Shown: piece after piece, positions 49,382 through 57,698 of the stretch
How positions within the stretch are numbered: position 1 is the first letter of the stretch
How the letters are laid out: every line of letters begins with the position of its first letter
Source: Stenotrophomonas bentonitica
GTDB lineage: Bacteria > Pseudomonadota > Gammaproteobacteria > Xanthomonadales > Xanthomonadaceae
Direction of reading: 5' to 3'
NCBI RefSeq assembly: GCF_002887735.1
Contig: NZ_PKQP01000005.1
Span: forward strand, 265,679-329,678
Length of the DNA stretch: 64,000 bases
Position numbers and translations under genes: made by a program
Notes under the pieces: generated by a model
Database searches by the model: none
What the model was told of the DNA's origin: nothing
The model's input: the letters and a program-made list of their open reading frames with translations, nothing else

Positions 49382-49411
49382 ATCATATCTCTTCATCGCG
49401 ATGAATGTGAA
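49382..49411 (-). promoter_or_regulatory. metF promoter
   Basis: On the minus strand, TTCACA (49411-49406, five of six) and TATGAT (49387-49382, five of six) are spaced by 18 bases. The start site would fall near 49375, about 25 bases before the coding start. Confidence 0.65.
49392..49405. promoter_or_regulatory. 14-bp perfect palindrome inside the metF promoter spacer
   Basis: TTCATCGCGATGAA lies wholly between the -35 and -10 hexamers, an ideal repressor site. It does not match the MetJ box (AGACGTCT). MetR or the ArsR-family SahR are candidates on pathway grounds only. Confidence 0.55.
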
Positions 49412-49477
49412 GTGCATGGTATGTCGCGTGCACATCGCGGCGCGTACAGTGGCCCAGACCTCAACGGAGCAACCGTC

Positions 49478-50368
49478 ATGCAGATTCTCGTCACCGGCGG
49501 CACCGGCTTCATCGGGCGTCGCCTGTGCACGCGCCTGCTGGCCGAGGGCCACGACCCCATCGTCCTGACCCGCCGGCCCGGCCGGAACCCGCAGCCGGGG
49601 ATCCGCAGCGTTGCCACGCTGGACGAGGTCGGCCCGGTCCAGGCGGTGGTCAACCTGGCCGGCGAGCCGCTGATGGACGGCCGTTGGAGCGATGCGCGCA
49701 AGCAGGCGCTGCGCGACTCCCGGATCGGCACCACCCAGGCGCTGCTCGCCTGGATCGCTGCGCTGCCCGAACGGCCCCGGGTGCTGGTGTCCGGTTCGGC
49801 GATCGGCTGGTACGGCCCGCGTGACAGCACACCCCTGGATGAAACCGCCTCGCCCGGGCATGACTTCGCGGCGATGCTGTGCCGGCAATGGGAAGCGGAG
49901 GCCCTGAAGGCGGAAGACCTCGGCGTGCGTACCTGCGTGCTGCGAACCGGTATCGTGCTCGACCGGGACGGCGGGGCCCTGCTGAAGATGCTGCCCCCGT
50001 TCCGGATGGGCGTGGGCGGCCCGATGGGCGACGGCCGGCAGTGGATGAGCTGGATCCACCGCGAGGACCTGGTCGGCATGATCCTGTGGCTGCTGGGCAA
50101 CGGGCAGGCGCGCGGTGCCTACAATGGGACCGCGCCGGGTACCGTCACCAACCGCGTGTTCGCCACCACGCTGGGCGAAGCGCTGCATCGTCCTGCGCGG
50201 CTGACCACCCCGGCCTTCGCGCTCAAGGTGGCGTTCGGCGAGATGGCCGGGCTGCTGTTGACCGGGCAGAACGTGCAGCCGGTACACGCGCTGGCCGAAG
50301 GCTTCACGTTCCAGTACCCCTCGCTGCCGGGCGCCCTGCAGGCCATCGTGGGCGCGCCGGAGCACTGA
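49478..50368 (+). CDS. TIGR01777 family SDR epimerase-like protein
   Basis: Extended short-chain dehydrogenase of the YfcH/SDR39U1 type, substrate unknown. 296 residues from ATG 49478. NAD(P)-binding loop MQILVTGGTGFIGRRL at the start; family blocks VVNLAGEPLMDGRWSDARK, SGSAIGWYGPRDSTPLDE, and GDGRQWMSWIHREDLVGMI. The C-terminal DUF1731-like region ends with AEGFTFQYPSLPGALQAIVG. Likely cytoplasmic and monocistronic. Confidence 0.92.
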   Translation: MQILVTGGTGFIGRRLCTRLLAEGHDPIVLTRRPGRNPQPGIRSVATLDEVGPVQAVVNLAGEPLMDGRWSDARKQALRDSRIGTTQALLAWIAALPERPRVLVSGSAIGWYGPRDSTPLDETASPGHDFAAMLCRQWEAEALKAEDLGVRTCVLRTGIVLDRDGGALLKMLPPFRMGVGGPMGDGRQWMSWIHREDLVGMILWLLGNGQARGAYNGTAPGTVTNRVFATTLGEALHRPARLTTPAFALKVAFGEMAGLLLTGQNVQPVHALAEGFTFQYPSLPGALQAIVGAPEH

Positions 50369-50488
50369 GGTCGCATTTCCATCCCCGCCTGGCGACCGCT
50401 CATGGCCCGCTGCGGCCGCTGCTCATGTCATCGCCCCGGCCGTGCCTCCATGCGGCAGTCTGCAGGCTCACCCCAGCCGGAGCCTGCC

Positions 50489-51409
50489 ATGTCGACCCGC
50501 CGCAACCGCCGCATCCACTCCCTTGCGCCATTGGCCGCACTCGCGCTCACCGCCTGGGCCACCTTGGTCAGCCCCGCCCACGCAGCGACCGAAGCGTTCC
50601 AGGTTCTGCAGGTCGAGGTGATCGGCACCGGCCGGCCGGTGCTTATGATCCCCGGCCTCAACAGCGGCGCGCAGGTCTGGCGCGAGACCTGCGCCGCGCT
50701 GCAGCCGCAGGTGCAATGCCACCTGATCCAGCTGCCCGGCTTCGCCGGTGCGCCCGCCGTGGCCAGCGATGATTTCCTCAGCGCCATGCGGGACCGCCTG
50801 CTGGCCTACAGCGCCGACCGCAAGCTCGATCATCCGGCGGTGATCGGCCACAGCCTCGGCGGCGTCCTGGCCCTGCAGATGGCGATCGCGGCGCCGCAGA
50901 AGATCGGCCCACTGGTGATCGTCGATGCCTTGCCCTACTTCGGCGCGGTGCAGAACCCGGCGGCGACACCGGCTACGCTCAAGCCGATGGCCGAGCAGAT
51001 GCGGGCCGGCATGCTCGCCGCCGACGCCACCCGGTACGCGGCGCAGACCGATGCCGCGGTGGCCGGGATGGCGCATGCACCAGAACGTGTTGCAACGTTG
51101 AAGCAATGGGGACGCGACAGTGACCGCGCCACTACCGCCAACGCGATGTATTCGATGACCATGACCGACCTGCGCCAGCCGATCGCCGGCATCACCGCCC
51201 CGGTGATGGTGCTCGGTGCCTGGGCGGCTTACCAGCCGTTCGGTGCGACCGAAGCCAGCACGCGCCAAGTGTTCGCGACGCAGTACGCCGCGCTGCCCGG
51301 GGTGCGGATCGAGATGAGCCGCGCCGGCTACCACTTCCTGATGTGGGATGATCCGCGCTGGCTGCAGACGCAGATTCGGGACTTCCTCGATCTGCCTGCG
51401 GCGCCCTGA
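50489..51409 (+). CDS. Secreted alpha/beta hydrolase
   Basis: 306 residues with a signal peptide (charged STRRNRRIHS, hydrophobic LAPLAALALTAWATL, cleavage near AHA). Alpha/beta fold with oxyanion region VLMIPGLNSGAQVWRE, nucleophile S122 in GHSLGG and His282 in the terminal GYHFLMWDD. The acid residue is less clear. The substrate is unknown. The sensor kinase gene starts 12 bases after the stop, so hydrolase, kinase and regulator may be co-transcribed. Confidence 0.88.
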   Translation: MSTRRNRRIHSLAPLAALALTAWATLVSPAHAATEAFQVLQVEVIGTGRPVLMIPGLNSGAQVWRETCAALQPQVQCHLIQLPGFAGAPAVASDDFLSAMRDRLLAYSADRKLDHPAVIGHSLGGVLALQMAIAAPQKIGPLVIVDALPYFGAVQNPAATPATLKPMAEQMRAGMLAADATRYAAQTDAAVAGMAHAPERVATLKQWGRDSDRATTANAMYSMTMTDLRQPIAGITAPVMVLGAWAAYQPFGATEASTRQVFATQYAALPGVRIEMSRAGYHFLMWDDPRWLQTQIRDFLDLPAAP

Positions 51410-51420
51410 TCGATAGCGGC

Positions 51421-52500
51421 ATGGAGATGATGAGCACGACGCAGGCAGCACGCAGTTCCGGCTTCTGGTGGGCCAACGCGGGGCTATGGTCCGGCTACCT
51501 TGGCTTGAGCCTGGGAATGGGCATCGCCTACCGGGGCAACTGGTCGGGCGGGACGCTGATCTATGTGACGGTCGCGCTAGGCCTGTTCGTCGGCAGTGCA
51601 TCGATACGCAGCTGGGCACTCCGTCATGCATGGCTGCAGCGTGATCTGCTCGGGTTGACGTGGCGGATGGCGCAGGCTGTGATGATCGTCGCGGCCGCCA
51701 TCCAGCTCTTCACCGCCGCAGTGCTGCTTCCCGCGCTTGCGTGGGATTGGGTGGCGCTGCCGGGCCAGCGCGCCTATTACAGGCCGATCGACACGTTCAA
51801 CTATTGGCTCAGCACCGCCATCGTCCTGAGCGTGTGGTGCGCACTGTGGACCGGCCGCCGCGCGCTGCAGCGGGCCCGGCACAGTGAAATGGCACAGCTG
51901 CGCGCCGAAGCACAGCGGGCGACGCTGGAGCACCAGGCACTGCGTGCGCGGCTCAATCCCCACTTCGTGTTCAACGCGCTCAACAACCTGCGTGCACTGA
52001 TCAATGAAGACCCGGCGCGCGCACGCGACATGGTCACCCATCTGTCCAGCACGCTGCGCCACGCCCTGGTGCATACCGATGGCGATTGGGTCACCGTGGC
52101 CGAGGAGTGGCGCGTGGTGCAGGACTACCTCGCGGTGGAGGCGATCCACTACGAAGACCGCCTGCGGGTGCGCACCGATATCGACCCCGCCGCGCTGTCC
52201 GCACGGCTGCCGCCGATGGCCCTGCAGCTGCTGGTGGAGAACGCGATCAAACACGGCATCGCGGTCCACCCGGGCGGTGGCGAGCTGACGATCCGCGTGC
52301 ACCTCGATGGCGGCTGGCTGCGGGTGGAGGTGGACAATCCCGCCCCGCACGACGCCAGCAGCGCAGGCCACGGTATCGGGTTGACGTATCTGCGCGCCCA
52401 GCTCGGCCTGGACGAGTCGCGTTCCGCATCCGGCCGCGGCACGTTCCTGCTGGAGCGTCAGGGTGAGCACATGATGGCCCGATTGCAGGTGCGGCAATGA
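51421..52500 (+). CDS. LytS-family sensor histidine kinase
   Basis: Membrane sensor of the His_kinase (PF06580) type that pairs with LytTR regulators. 359 residues: about four membrane segments in the first 145 residues without an obvious ligand domain, then the phosphoacceptor H181 in ARLNPHFVFNALNNLRALI, the N box LQLLVENAIKHGIAV and glycine box GHGIGLTYLRAQLG. The stop overlaps the response regulator start (ATGA). The signal sensed cannot be inferred. Confidence 0.93.
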   Translation: MEMMSTTQAARSSGFWWANAGLWSGYLGLSLGMGIAYRGNWSGGTLIYVTVALGLFVGSASIRSWALRHAWLQRDLLGLTWRMAQAVMIVAAAIQLFTAAVLLPALAWDWVALPGQRAYYRPIDTFNYWLSTAIVLSVWCALWTGRRALQRARHSEMAQLRAEAQRATLEHQALRARLNPHFVFNALNNLRALINEDPARARDMVTHLSSTLRHALVHTDGDWVTVAEEWRVVQDYLAVEAIHYEDRLRVRTDIDPAALSARLPPMALQLLVENAIKHGIAVHPGGGELTIRVHLDGGWLRVEVDNPAPHDASSAGHGIGLTYLRAQLGLDESRSASGRGTFLLERQGEHMMARLQVRQ

Positions 52501-53237
52501 GCCCCTCCCTGCGCGTGCTGATCGTGGACGATGCGCGGCTGGCGCGCAGTGAACTGCGCACGCTGCTGGCGGCGATCCCGTGGGTGGACTGTGTCGGTGA
52601 GGCGGACGATGTACCCGCCGCGCGCGATGCGATCCTGCGTGAGCAGCCCGACCTGGTGCTGCTGGATGTACAGATGCCCTCGGGTGAGGGGTTCGATGTG
52701 CTGGATGGACTGGAGACCGTGCCGATGGTGGTGTTCGTGACCGCCTACGACCAGTACGCCGTGCGCGCCTTCGACACCAATGCGCTCGATTATCTGGTCA
52801 AGCCGGTGGAGGCCGACCGCCTTCGGGCGGCGCTGGAGCGCGGCCGGGCGCGCCTCCCGGTGCCGGCCGCGCCTGTAGCGCCGCACGCCACGCGTGACCT
52901 GCTGGGCGCCGACGATCAGGTGTTCCTGCGCGATGGCGAGCGCTGCTGGTTCGTGGCACTGGGCGAGATCCGCAAGATCGTGGTCGACGGCAACCATGCC
53001 CGGCTCTGGTTCCGTGACCAGAACGCGGTGCTGGCACGCAGCCTCAGTACCCTGGAAGCACGGCTGTCGCCGGCGATGTTCTTCCGCGCCAACCGCAACA
53101 CCCTGGTCAACCTGCGCCGCGTGCGGGCGATCGAACCGTCGCTCGGCGATGGCTACGACCTGACCCTCGACGACGGCAGCCAGGTCGAGGTCTCGCGGCG
53201 CCAGGCGCGCGAGCTGCGTGAGCGGTTGGCGCTGTAG
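52497..53237 (+). CDS. LytTR-type response regulator
   Basis: 246 residues: an N-terminal receiver (1-120) with acidic pair D11/D12, phosphoacceptor D57 (LVLLDVQMP), the conserved Thr in FVTAYDQYAVRAF and Lys in LDYLVKPVE. The C-terminal LytTR DNA-binding domain (about 140-246) has FVALGEIRKIVVDGNHARLW and FFRANRNTLVNLRRVRAIEP. Related to AlgR/LytR. Overlaps the kinase gene, so the two form a standard pair; target genes are unknown. Confidence 0.94.
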   Translation: MSPSLRVLIVDDARLARSELRTLLAAIPWVDCVGEADDVPAARDAILREQPDLVLLDVQMPSGEGFDVLDGLETVPMVVFVTAYDQYAVRAFDTNALDYLVKPVEADRLRAALERGRARLPVPAAPVAPHATRDLLGADDQVFLRDGERCWFVALGEIRKIVVDGNHARLWFRDQNAVLARSLSTLEARLSPAMFFRANRNTLVNLRRVRAIEPSLGDGYDLTLDDGSQVEVSRRQARELRERLAL

Positions 53238-53291
53238 GGCACGCGTCGCACACGTTACCCTGTGCGTGATCTCCGCCGCCTGATTGCGCCC

Positions 53292-53849
53292 ATGTCCATC
53301 GTCCTCACCGCGTTCGCCCGGCCCCGCCTGTTCCCCCGCGTGCCGCGCGGCAACACCATCCAGGACTGCAGCGCCGAGCAGTTCGAACAGCACCTCAACA
53401 CGCATGCGCCGTTCAAGGTGCTCGATGGCTACGCGCCGTTCTGCAAGTTGCATGTGTACGAGAACTGGACCTCCACGCGCTGCCTGACCGTGCCGATCAC
53501 CGAGGCCAACCGTCACCAGCTGCGCAGTGGTTATGAAGCGCGCAACCGCGAGGAGCTGCCGGTGCTGGTGCGCTGGTTCGAAGGCGTGGAATCCCCGCGC
53601 GCGCACTACCTGGTGGTGATCCTGTACAGCGCCGAGCAGTTGGCCAAAGAGGGCTCCCCCATCGATGCGGACTGGGGCATCGTGGGCTGCATTTACACCG
53701 CCGAGCCGGAGGAAGTGCCGATGGCCCCGATCACCATGATGCGCAATGCGCTGGGCGTGGAAGAAGGCGGCTCGGGTGTGCCGCTGGATCGCGACGCTTA
53801 TGCGCGCGCGGTGGCGTTCTGGGAGAGCAACGCCAACTGGCGTCCCTGA
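53292..53849 (+). CDS. DUF3228 family protein
   Basis: 185 residues from ATG 53292. I recognise it as DUF3228-like from the sequence pattern FARPRLFPRVPRGNTIQDCS, LDGYAPFCKLHVYENWTSTR and GIVGCIYTAEPEEVPMAPIT; function unknown. It has no signal peptide or membrane segment, so it is probably cytoplasmic. It follows the LytTR regulator by 54 bases on the same strand and may be in its operon, but this is not shown by the sequence. Confidence 0.7.
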   Translation: MSIVLTAFARPRLFPRVPRGNTIQDCSAEQFEQHLNTHAPFKVLDGYAPFCKLHVYENWTSTRCLTVPITEANRHQLRSGYEARNREELPVLVRWFEGVESPRAHYLVVILYSAEQLAKEGSPIDADWGIVGCIYTAEPEEVPMAPITMMRNALGVEEGGSGVPLDRDAYARAVAFWESNANWRP

Positions 53850-53878
53850 GGCGCCCAGACTCGCTGCACGCCTCCCCT

Positions 53879-53946
53879 GTAGAGCCACCCCATGGGTGGC
53901 TGCACGCGGACCGGGGCGAACGCAGCCACGCATGGCGTGGCTCTAC
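53879..53946. repeat. SMAG inverted dimer
   Basis: Starts GTAGAGCCACCCCATGGGTG and ends in the mirrored ...GTGGCTCTAC, each half itself palindromic, separated by about 20 bases. Confidence 0.85.
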
Positions 53947-54020
53947 AGGTCCATGAAGCGTCCGGCTGGATGCCCATGCGCCGAAGCGTCGCGCCAGTAC
54001 GATGTGCAGCGGCGATGCAA

Positions 54021-54536
54021 TCACGCATGCGTTGGGGTTCCCTCCACGGTGGGACGCGTTGGTTTCCACTCCCACCACGGGTAGTGATACTCGCGGTCGG
54101 TGGCCAACCAGTGCGTTGCACAGTCCACGCAGGTGACGGCATGCGCCTCGCCCCAGCCGTCCTCGGCCTCCCCCACGGCATCGATGACCACATGCCCGCG
54201 CGTGGCTTCCCGACGAGGATCGAAGAACGGGTAGTGCGGGTAAAGCGCACACATGCAGCCGGCCCGCTCCCGCCAGAAGCGCAGCCGGCGCAGGGCGAAC
54301 TGCAGGTGATGGTTATTGGCGAACAGGGCGCCACCCAGCGCGATGTGCGCGGTGGCGCGCTCGATCCGTTCGACCCACGGCGAAAGCGCATCCAGTTCGG
54401 CCGGATCACGGAGCTGGGCGATGGTGCAGGCCGCGCTGTAGATGCGGTCAGGCGCTGAAGACAGCAGCGCCTGCAGGTGCTGCGCGCCAAGTCCCTCGGT
54501 GGGGGCGGCCGGCTCACGGTTGAAAGGCCAGCCCAT
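54021..54536 (-). CDS. Uncharacterised cysteine-containing protein coupled to ybaK
   Basis: I do not recognise the family. 171 residues from ATG 54536, which overlaps the ybaK stop (ATGA). The N-terminal half is helical and charged (LQALLSSAPDRIYSAACTIA...WVERIERATAHIALGG). The C-terminal half has two cysteine pairs, GCMC and TCVDC, 53 residues apart, with several His and Trp residues (REYHYPWWEWKPTRP), which could form a zinc site. No signal peptide. The tight coupling suggests a job related to YbaK editing or a shared regulation, but this is only inference. Confidence 0.65.
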   Translation of the reverse strand: MGWPFNREPAAPTEGLGAQHLQALLSSAPDRIYSAACTIAQLRDPAELDALSPWVERIERATAHIALGGALFANNHHLQFALRRLRFWRERAGCMCALYPHYPFFDPRREATRGHVVIDAVGEAEDGWGEAHAVTCVDCATHWLATDREYHYPWWEWKPTRPTVEGTPTHA

Positions 54537-55009
54537 CAGCGGGCCTTTCCGATGGCGGCATAGCATCCGCCAGTTAGCTGCAGTAGATCGGCCGGTGCCA
54601 GCGCCACCTCCAGTCCACGCCTACCCGCACTGACATGCACGGTCGGCAAGGCCTGCGCGCTGGCATCAAGAAAGGTGCGGTGCTTTTTCTTCTGCCCCAG
54701 TGGGCTGATCCCGCCGACCAGGTAACCGGTCGCGCGCTGCGCCGCTTCGGCGTTGGCCATCCCGCACTTCCGGCAGCCGGCCGCGGCGGCGAGTGCCTTG
54801 AGGTCCAGGGTGCCGCTCACCAGCACGATCGCCACCAGCAGCTCATGTGTCTCGGTGGTTGCCAGCAAGGTCTTGAACACCTGGGCCGGATCCAGTCCGA
54901 GCTGCTGCACGGCCTCGCCACCGTAGGATTCGGCGGCGGCGTCATGGTGATAGGACAGCACGGTGTGGGCGATGCCTGATTGCTTCAGCAGGTTGATGGC
55001 GGGCGTCAT
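54536..55009 (-). CDS. ybaK: Cys-tRNA(Pro) deacylase YbaK
   Basis: Trans-editing enzyme that hydrolyses Cys-tRNA(Pro) and Cys-tRNA(Cys). 157 residues, single domain. The catalytic lysine is in AQVFKTLLATTETHELLVAIV; GYLVGGISPLGQKKKHRTFLD is the second family block. It is divergent from the TPR gene, and followed by the uncharacterised gene with an ATGA overlap. Confidence 0.95.
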   Translation of the reverse strand: MTPAINLLKQSGIAHTVLSYHHDAAAESYGGEAVQQLGLDPAQVFKTLLATTETHELLVAIVLVSGTLDLKALAAAAGCRKCGMANAEAAQRATGYLVGGISPLGQKKKHRTFLDASAQALPTVHVSAGRRGLEVALAPADLLQLTGGCYAAIGKAR

Positions 55010-55068
55010 GGCGGCATCGTAGCGTGGTGCGTACCCGCTGACTTGACCGAGGCTACTGCGGTCGCTGC

Positions 55069-55074
55069 GATAAT
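55069..55074 (+). promoter_or_regulatory. Extended -10 promoter of the TPR gene
   Basis: TGCGATAAT combines a TGn extension with GATAAT (five of six). The start site would lie near 55081, about 20 bases before the coding start. No well-spaced -35 is needed for an extended -10. Confidence 0.45.
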
Positions 55075-55101
55075 GGCGGCGTTCCCGTCTGGAAAGATCC
55101 C

Positions 55102-55929
55102 ATGCGCCTCTCTGGCCAATTCAACGCGCTCACCTTCGACAGTGATGTGGCGCGCGGACCGTATCCCCCTCAGGGGTTTGTATCGATCGCGGAAGGCGCG
55201 CTCGGCAACGGCGATTGTTTCGGGCTGTACTGGCCGTTGGGGCGTGAGGGAGATGCGCCCTTCGTCTGCGAGATGTTCCATGACGAATGGCGTATGGAAC
55301 TGCGCCATTCCTCGGTGCAGGTGTTTTCGCAGTGGCTGGAGCTGAACGAAGGCGAGTATGGCGAGCTTGAGGTCGAAGATCCCGGTTCGCCAACCGGGCA
55401 GTTGGAGCAGGCGCGCGCGCAGGTGCTGGCGGGGCAGGTCGAGCAGGCGATTGAACTGCTGCGCGCAGCATGCACCGCCTTCCCGGAGCTTCAGCAGGGC
55501 TGGGCGCTGCTGGCAAGCCAGTACATGCGGCAGGGGCAGCGCGATGCGGCGATCGATGCAGCACGTTCGGCCGTGATTGCCAACTGGGCGTTTGGCATTC
55601 CCGAGGCCGGCGTGCTGCGCATTCTGCGCGCTGCCCCGGCCAGCACTGACCCGGTGATCGCGTTGGTACAGCGGATGGGCTTCGCCTTTGGCGGCGCCAA
55701 GACCAATCCGGATTACGCGCTGATGCAGGCCTGCATCGATGACTGCTGGGCCGCCGGTGACGCGCTGACCGCGCTGCGACTGTCGCAGAACCGCTGCTAC
55801 GTGCTTGCGGGCGAAACGGTGTCGTTCCAGGAACGGGAAGGGTTCGCGCTGTCGCGCTGGCAAGCGGACTTCGCCGCGCAGTGTCAGGCCGTCCTGAACG
55901 ACGACCGCAGGTGTTTCGGCCAGGACTGA
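55102..55929 (+). CDS. TPR-containing protein of unknown function
   Basis: 275 residues, no signal peptide. The N-terminal region (1-95) has a pattern (GFVSIAEGALGNGDCFGLYW and PFVCEMFHDEWRMEL) that loosely recalls SMI1/KNR4-type domains used by immunity and housekeeping proteins; this is a weak visual similarity. Residues about 100-165 form tetratricopeptide-like helices (LEQARAQVLAGQVEQAIELL, QQGWALLASQYMRQGQRDAA). The tail contains three cysteines. No toxin gene lies nearby, so an immunity role is not supported. Confidence 0.6.
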   Translation: MRLSGQFNALTFDSDVARGPYPPQGFVSIAEGALGNGDCFGLYWPLGREGDAPFVCEMFHDEWRMELRHSSVQVFSQWLELNEGEYGELEVEDPGSPTGQLEQARAQVLAGQVEQAIELLRAACTAFPELQQGWALLASQYMRQGQRDAAIDAARSAVIANWAFGIPEAGVLRILRAAPASTDPVIALVQRMGFAFGGAKTNPDYALMQACIDDCWAAGDALTALRLSQNRCYVLAGETVSFQEREGFALSRWQADFAAQCQAVLNDDRRCFGQD

Positions 55930-55948
55930 AGGGTTTTCCGCCACGAAA

Positions 55949-55970
55949 ACGGGCGCCTTTCGGCGCCCGT
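55949..55970. terminator. Bidirectional terminator between the TPR gene and ahcY
   Basis: ACGGGCGCC-tttc-GGCGCCCGT. CTGTTTTC follows on the + strand and TTTTCG on the minus strand, so it serves both convergent genes. Confidence 0.85.
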
Positions 55971-56002
55971 CTGTTTTCAACGCAACTGGACCGGCAGGCC
56001 GA

Positions 56003-57448
<1,446 letters not shown>

Positions 57449-57488
57449 TCAAAGCTCCGGTGTAATGACGAGTCGGTACTCGTGTTCG

Positions 57489-57575
57489 CCGGGCGCCGTT
57501 GGAACCAATCCTGGCCACCGAGCCTGGCCGCCCCCGGAAAGGTCCGGAACGGTCGCAGCGCCCCTCGGTGGAGGG
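57489..57575 (-). promoter_or_regulatory. S-adenosylhomocysteine (SAH) riboswitch
   Basis: On the minus strand the conserved blocks appear in order: CCGAGGGGCGCTGCGACC, then GGCCAGGCTCGG, then CCAACGGCGCCCG. CCGAG pairs with CTCGG to form the P1 core, and GGGCGC pairs with GCGCCC in the pseudoknot/P4 region. It ends 41 bases before the ahcY start, the typical position. Confidence 0.92.
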
Positions 57576-57581
57576 TCGCCC

Positions 57582-57587
57582 ATTATA
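57582..57587 (-). promoter_or_regulatory. -10 element of ahcY
   Basis: The minus strand reads TATAAT about seven bases before the riboswitch 5' end, so transcription would begin right at the aptamer. The -35 region is poor. Confidence 0.55.
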
Positions 57588-57698
57588 TCGCGGCCCGCTG
57601 CGTTGGCATGAATCGGTCTCCGCCCCCAACCATCGGCAGGGGGGCGATTGGCGCCCGGCTGTTAAGGTCGGGGGTTTGTATCAGCATAGGGACGGAAC

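Noticed and set aside
55102..55929. Immunity gene of a toxin-immunity pair (SMI1/KNR4-like N-terminus)
   Set aside because: The similarity is weak and no toxin, VgrG, Hcp, Rhs or contact-dependent inhibition gene is adjacent.
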